A stretch of DNA of 64,000 nt, from contig NZ_CALAHQ010000004.1 of NCBI RefSeq assembly GCF_937892565.1, positions 1 through 64,000 on the forward strand, written 5' to 3'. This stretch comes from an uncultured Roseicyclus sp. (GTDB lineage: Bacteria > Pseudomonadota > Alphaproteobacteria > Rhodobacterales > Rhodobacteraceae). The notes beneath the pieces were generated by a model. That model did not search any database, was not told the origin of the DNA, and was given only the letters and a program-made list of their open reading frames with translations. The position numbers and the translations under genes were made by a program. The number at the start of each line of letters is the position of its first letter. Position 1 is the first letter of the stretch. Shown here one piece after another: positions 60,508-64,000 of this stretch.

Positions 60508-60590
60508 CGGACTCCCTACGCCAGCATGATCTGGTTCAGGTTCAAAGGGTGCTTCTCAGCCCGGACCCATGCCCGGACGCCCCCGTCACA
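60508..60590 (-). promoter_or_regulatory. TPP riboswitch (THI element)
   Basis: Read on the minus strand, the conserved aptamer elements appear in order: a G-rich GGGGGCG start, GGGCTGAGAAGCACCC (pyrimidine-sensing T-loop region with CTGAGA) and TGAACCTGAACCAGATCATG, followed by CTGGCGTAGGGA. This is close to the family consensus. It lies 73 bp upstream of thiM and would reduce thiM-E-D expression when thiamin pyrophosphate is plentiful. Confidence 0.96.
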
Positions 60591-60634
60591 CGACAGGAAT
60601 CATAGCCAAAGGCGGTCTTGTCAAGATGGCGAGA

Positions 60635-61408
60635 TCAGGATGGATCAAAGGTCCAGCGATAACCGGGCGGGGTCGGGCCCTTGTTGCGGCCGCCTTGCTC
60701 GCGTTGCTCCCAGGCATGGGCCAGGATGCCGACCGACCGCGACAGGCCGAAAAACCCCCGCGCAAGCGGCGCGGGGCAACCCAGTTCGGCAAAGATCACG
60801 GCCGTGGCCCCATCGATGTTGAGCGCGACGGGCTTGCCCCGCTCACCCTCCAGATGCGCGCCGATGGCGCGCGCGATGCCGGCGAAACGGCCAGACACCG
60901 CCCCTTGCGCGGCGGCCGCATCGACCAACGCCAACAAGCGCGGGGCGCGCGGGTCGACGGGTTTGTGAAACCTGTGGCCAAATCCCGGCAGGTAGCGGCC
61001 ATGTGTCGCCCGCCATTGATCCAGACCGCGCGCCAGATCATCGGCATCAGCCACGGCATGATACAGCGCCACCGCCTGTTCGCCCGCGCCCCCATGCACA
61101 TCGCCCAGCATGTTCAGCCCCGTGGCCATGGCCGATTGCAGACCCACACCACAGGTCGCCGCCATGCGCGCCGCAGCAATGGAAGGGGCTTGCGGGCCAT
61201 GATCGACCGCCGAAACCAGGGCCGCCTCGAACAGGGCCGCGCGCGGGCCTTCGATCTTGTCGCCCATCACCATCAGCCAGATCATCGGCGCAAAACCGAT
61301 CGTGCCGATCAACTCTTGCACCGGATGACCGCGCAAGGTGATGCGCCCCGGTTCCATATCGATGATGCGGGTGCGCCACCAATCGGCGACATCGTTTGTG
61401 TCGGTCAA
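60635..61408 (-). CDS. Citrate synthase-like / citryl-CoA lyase-type protein
   Basis: A 257-residue member of the citrate synthase superfamily, much shorter than true citrate synthase (about 370-430). Active-site elements are kept: NMLGDVHGGAGEQAV (His), LPGFGHRFHKPVDPRAPRLL (His) and LNIDGATAV (Asp). Short members are often annotated as citryl-CoA lyases. Coupled to a class III CoA-transferase and a tricarboxylate transporter, it may cleave or form a citryl- or citramalyl-type CoA ester. The 5' end overlaps the CoA-transferase stop by 4 bp. Confidence 0.82.
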   Translation of the reverse strand: MTDTNDVADWWRTRIIDMEPGRITLRGHPVQELIGTIGFAPMIWLMVMGDKIEGPRAALFEAALVSAVDHGPQAPSIAAARMAATCGVGLQSAMATGLNMLGDVHGGAGEQAVALYHAVADADDLARGLDQWRATHGRYLPGFGHRFHKPVDPRAPRLLALVDAAAAQGAVSGRFAGIARAIGAHLEGERGKPVALNIDGATAVIFAELGCPAPLARGFFGLSRSVGILAHAWEQREQGGRNKGPTPPGYRWTFDPS

Positions 61409-62610
61409 ATCACGCCCTCCGCGCGCAGGGTTTGGATCTGCTCCGCGTCATAGCCAAGGCGCTGCAAGATGTCATCGCTGTGCTGGCCAAGGGCGGGGGG
61501 CGGGGCCGTCACGCTGGGGCGCGCGCCATCGATCATCGCCCCAAGCCGCACCAGATCGACCGCCCGGCCCAGGCCCGGCACATCGTCGAACCGACCGATG
61601 AAATCGCGGCTGGTGATCTGGGGATGGGCCAGGATCGCGGGCACGCTCATCACCGCGCCTGCCGGCACGCCGATGGTGGCCAATTGCTCGGCCCAGATCT
61701 CGGCGGGCCGCGTGGTCAGCACGCATTCAAGCTCGGCCCGCAGGCGGTGGCGGTTGCGCTTGCGATCCTCGCGGGTGGCGAAATCGGGGTTCTCACACAG
61801 ATCGGCCCGCCCCAGATGGCGGGCCAGTGCAACCCATTGCTCATCGGTATTGGCGGCGATGTTGATGGGCGCATCGCGGCATTGAAAGGTTCCCGAGGGG
61901 GCGGATGTCGGGTTTTCATTGCCCTGCGGTTGCGGCGCGATGCCCCCCACCAGATGGTTCGACACCACCCACCCCATCGTCGCCAAGACAGCCTCGAGCA
62001 TCGAGACATCGATGAAGGCGCCGCGCGGGCGGGCATTGAGCGCGGCCCCGATGGCCATGGCCGCCGTCAGCCCGCCGATCGTGTCGGCCAGCGGATAGCC
62101 CACGCGCAAGGGCGCGCTGGCGCTGTCGCCCGTGATCGCCATGACGCCTGCGGCGCCTTGCACGATCTGATCATAGGCAGGGCGGTCTGCCCATGGGCCG
62201 GTCTGACCAAAGCCCGAGATGGCGCAATAGATCAGCCGTGGGGTCAGGCCCCGCAGATGATCGGGCCCCACCCCCAGCCGATCCATCACGCCGGGGCGGA
62301 AGTTTTCGACCAGCACATCGGCGTCTGCCACCAGCCGTTCCAGAATCACGCGCCCGCGCGGATCCTTGAGATTGAGCGTGATCGAGGATTTCCCCGCATT
62401 CTGCGCCAGAAAGCTGATCCCCATGCCGCGTGCCGACAAGGCGGGATCGGCACCCAGATTGCGGGCCAGATCGCCGCGCCCCACAGCCTCGATCTTGATC
62501 ACCTCGGCGCCCAGATGGGCAAGCTGCTGGCAGGCAAACGGCCCCGCCAGCACATTGGTCAGATCAAGAACCCGCACCCCTGCAAGGGGCGCGGTTGCGT
62601 CAGTCGCCAT
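61405..62610 (-). CDS. Class III (CaiB/BaiF) CoA-transferase
   Basis: A 401-residue CoA-transferase. Family motifs are GVRVLDLTNVLAGPFACQQLAHLGAEVIKIEAVGRGDLARN, SITLNLKDPRGRVIL, ENFRPGVMDRLGVG and the catalytic Asp segment RPAYDQIVQGAAGVMAITG. It moves CoA between carboxylic acids. Start at 62610 overlaps the tctA stop region by 11 bp. The most likely role is activating the acid imported by the TctA-type transporter, such as citrate, citramalate or itaconate. The exact acid is unknown. Confidence 0.88.
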   Translation of the reverse strand: MATDATAPLAGVRVLDLTNVLAGPFACQQLAHLGAEVIKIEAVGRGDLARNLGADPALSARGMGISFLAQNAGKSSITLNLKDPRGRVILERLVADADVLVENFRPGVMDRLGVGPDHLRGLTPRLIYCAISGFGQTGPWADRPAYDQIVQGAAGVMAITGDSASAPLRVGYPLADTIGGLTAAMAIGAALNARPRGAFIDVSMLEAVLATMGWVVSNHLVGGIAPQPQGNENPTSAPSGTFQCRDAPINIAANTDEQWVALARHLGRADLCENPDFATREDRKRNRHRLRAELECVLTTRPAEIWAEQLATIGVPAGAVMSVPAILAHPQITSRDFIGRFDDVPGLGRAVDLVRLGAMIDGARPSVTAPPPALGQHSDDILQRLGYDAEQIQTLRAEGVI

Positions 62611-64000
62611 CGGCCACGCCCGCCGCCCTGAGCCGCGCCCGGCGCGCCCGATAGCTTGGCAGCACCACCAAAATGGCCGCAAGCACCAACAGACCCAAGG
62701 TCATCGGCCGATCGAGGATAAAGCCAAAGCCCTGATAAAGCTGCATCGCGCGGGCAAAATTATCCTCCATCATCGTGCCAAGGATGAACCCGATCAAAAG
62801 CGGCGCCAGCGGATAATCGGCAAAGCGCAAAATCGTTGCGATCACCCCGAAGCCCACCAGGATCAGCAGTTCGGTGGAATTGTTTTGCCCGATGTAGCTG
62901 CCCATCAAGGTGAAAAACAAGATGAAGGGGATCAGATACTGCCTTGGGATCGTGAGGATTTTTGCGATATAGGGGATCAGCGGCAAGTTCAGCATCAACA
63001 GCACCAGATTGCCGATATACATCGAGACGATGACCGCCCAGAACACGTCGGGCTCATCGACCATCAAGCGCGGGCCCGGTGTGACGCTCAGCGCCAGAAG
63101 CGCACCCAAAAGGATCGCGGTGGTCCCCGATCCCGGGATGCCCAAGGTCAACAGCGGCACGAAGGACCCGCTGCAAGCCGCGTTGTTGGCCGTCTCGGGT
63201 GCTGCCAGCCCCTTGATCGAGCCATGGCCGAATTCCTCTTGCTCCTTGCCCTTGGCCAGATTGCGTTCGACCGCATAGCCAAGGAACGAGGCGATGGTTG
63301 CCCCGGCGCCGGGCAGAACGCCGATAAAGAACCCTTGCAGCGATTGGCGCCCGATCACCGGGGCGATGGTGCGCGCCTCGGCGCGGCTGATGCGCAGATT
63401 GGTGATCTTGCCGCCGGCCCCGGTGGCCGCGCGGGCGGGGTTCATCACCAAAAACAGCGCCTCGGGCAGCGCAAACATCGCCATGGCCAGCGTGATGAAG
63501 GAAAAGCCCGATTGCAGCTCCATGATGCCAAAGGTGAAGCGCGGCATGTTCGAAAGCGCGCCCTCGCCCACCGTGCCCATCATCAGGCCAAGGATCGTCA
63601 TCATCAGCGCCTTGCCGACCTGACCCGTGCCCGCAAAGGCCGCGATGGCCGACAGCCCCACCACCATCAGGGCGAAATATTCGGCCGAATGGAACAACAG
63701 CGCCACCGAGGACAAGGCGGGCGCAAAGATCATCAACAAGATCGTGCCGATCGTGCCGCCCGCGAAACTGGCAATGGCGGCAATGGTCAGCGCCTTGCCC
63801 GCCATCCCCTTGCGCGCCATGGGATAGCCGTCAAAGCTGGTGGCGACCGTGCCCGCGACCCCCGGCGCGTTGAGCAGGATGGATGATGTCGAGCCACCGA
63901 AAATCGCGCCGTAATAGACCCCCGACAGCAAGATCAGCGCCGAAGCGGGATCGCCGATGCTGATCGCCACCGGGATCATGATGGCGATGATCGACATCGG
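62600..64000 (-). CDS. tctA: Tripartite tricarboxylate transporter large permease TctA (5' end outside window)
   Basis: At least 466 residues of a polytopic membrane protein of the TctA family. It has YYGAIFGGSTSSILLNAPGVAGTVATSFDGYPMARKGMAGKAL, GVLPGAGATIASFLGYAVERNLAK, HGSIKGLAAPETANNAACSGSFVPLLTLGIPGSGTTAILLGAL and FFTLMGSYIGQNNSTELLIL. TctA proteins are about 500 residues, so about 30-40 N-terminal residues lie beyond the right edge, together with the expected tctB and tctC. It works with a periplasmic TctC binding protein to import di/tricarboxylates by ion symport. Confidence 0.94.
   Translation of the reverse strand, partial: PMSIIAIMIPVAISIGDPASALILLSGVYYGAIFGGSTSSILLNAPGVAGTVATSFDGYPMARKGMAGKALTIAAIASFAGGTIGTILLMIFAPALSSVALLFHSAEYFALMVVGLSAIAAFAGTGQVGKALMMTILGLMMGTVGEGALSNMPRFTFGIMELQSGFSFITLAMAMFALPEALFLVMNPARAATGAGGKITNLRISRAEARTIAPVIGRQSLQGFFIGVLPGAGATIASFLGYAVERNLAKGKEQEEFGHGSIKGLAAPETANNAACSGSFVPLLTLGIPGSGTTAILLGALLALSVTPGPRLMVDEPDVFWAVIVSMYIGNLVLLMLNLPLIPYIAKILTIPRQYLIPFILFFTLMGSYIGQNNSTELLILVGFGVIATILRFADYPLAPLLIGFILGTMMEDNFARAMQLYQGFGFILDRPMTLGLLVLAAILVVLPSYRARRARLRAAGVADGD

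Noticed and set aside
62366..63886. 506-codon plus-strand frame at the right edge
   Set aside because: It is antisense to tctA and the CoA-transferase, both of which have strong family motifs. The composition is shadow-like.
1..64000. CRISPR arrays, insertion sequences, tRNA or rRNA genes
   Set aside because: No regularly spaced direct repeats, transposase genes with terminal repeats, or structural RNA genes were recognised by reading. The only RNA element supported is the TPP riboswitch.

Overview
The window is about 64 kb of GC-rich, gene-dense DNA with many 1-4 bp stop/start overlaps. Gene content and order point to an alphaproteobacterium of the Rhodobacteraceae/Roseobacter type: a complete Paracoccus-style sox cluster, 5-aminolevulinate synthase of the alphaproteobacterial type, many solute-binding-protein transporters and a methylated-amine catabolic island. 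The genus cannot be fixed from the sequence alone. No rRNA, tRNA, insertion sequence, prophage or CRISPR array was seen, and no recognisable gene is broken. One gene (tctA) runs off the right edge.

Region 1 (122-13801), sulfur oxidation. On the minus strand, 5' to 3': soxV-soxW, then soxX-Y-Z-A-B-C-D-E-F, then a DUF302 gene and hemA. On the plus strand, divergent from soxV: soxS, soxR, soxT. This is a full thiosulfate oxidation (Sox) system including SoxCD and the SoxEF flavocytochrome. hemA overlaps the DUF302 stop by 4 bp, so heme supply appears tied to the sox transcript, which encodes seven c-type heme sites.

Region 2 (13826-19345): a GntR/FCD regulator diverges from an operon holding a fumarylacetoacetase-family hydrolase, a three-part ABC importer of the SsuA/NMT1 type and a second FAH-family hydrolase (fumarylpyruvate hydrolase type). 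It ends at a strong intrinsic terminator.

Region 3 (19634-28490): a branched-chain-amino-acid-type ABC importer (five genes), an aldehyde dehydrogenase, a degenerate SDR and a flotillin/SPFH protein, closed by a terminator. The second ATPase has an unusual C-terminal extension of about 165 residues.

Region 4 (28617-57431): apparent quaternary-amine catabolism. A peptide-type ABC importer converges on a minus-strand operon encoding acyl-CoA dehydrogenase, NDP-forming acyl-CoA synthetase, CaiD-type crotonase, BKACE (DUF849), SDR and a carnitine-dehydrogenase/thioesterase fusion. Together these could convert gamma-butyrobetaine or carnitine to glycine betaine. A GlxA-type AraC regulator diverges from it. 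Next come an enolase-superfamily dehydratase, a GMC oxidoreductase and two LysR regulators. Then a plus-strand operon carries two tandem dimethylglycine-dehydrogenase-type flavoproteins, an MttB-family methyltransferase, an aldehyde dehydrogenase and a beta-hydroxyacid dehydrogenase. This could take glycine betaine on to glycine.

Region 5 (57475-64000), minus strand: a TPP riboswitch drives thiM-thiE-thiD and an SDR. Upstream lies an operon of tctA (partial), a class III CoA-transferase and a citrate-synthase/citryl-CoA-lyase-like gene.
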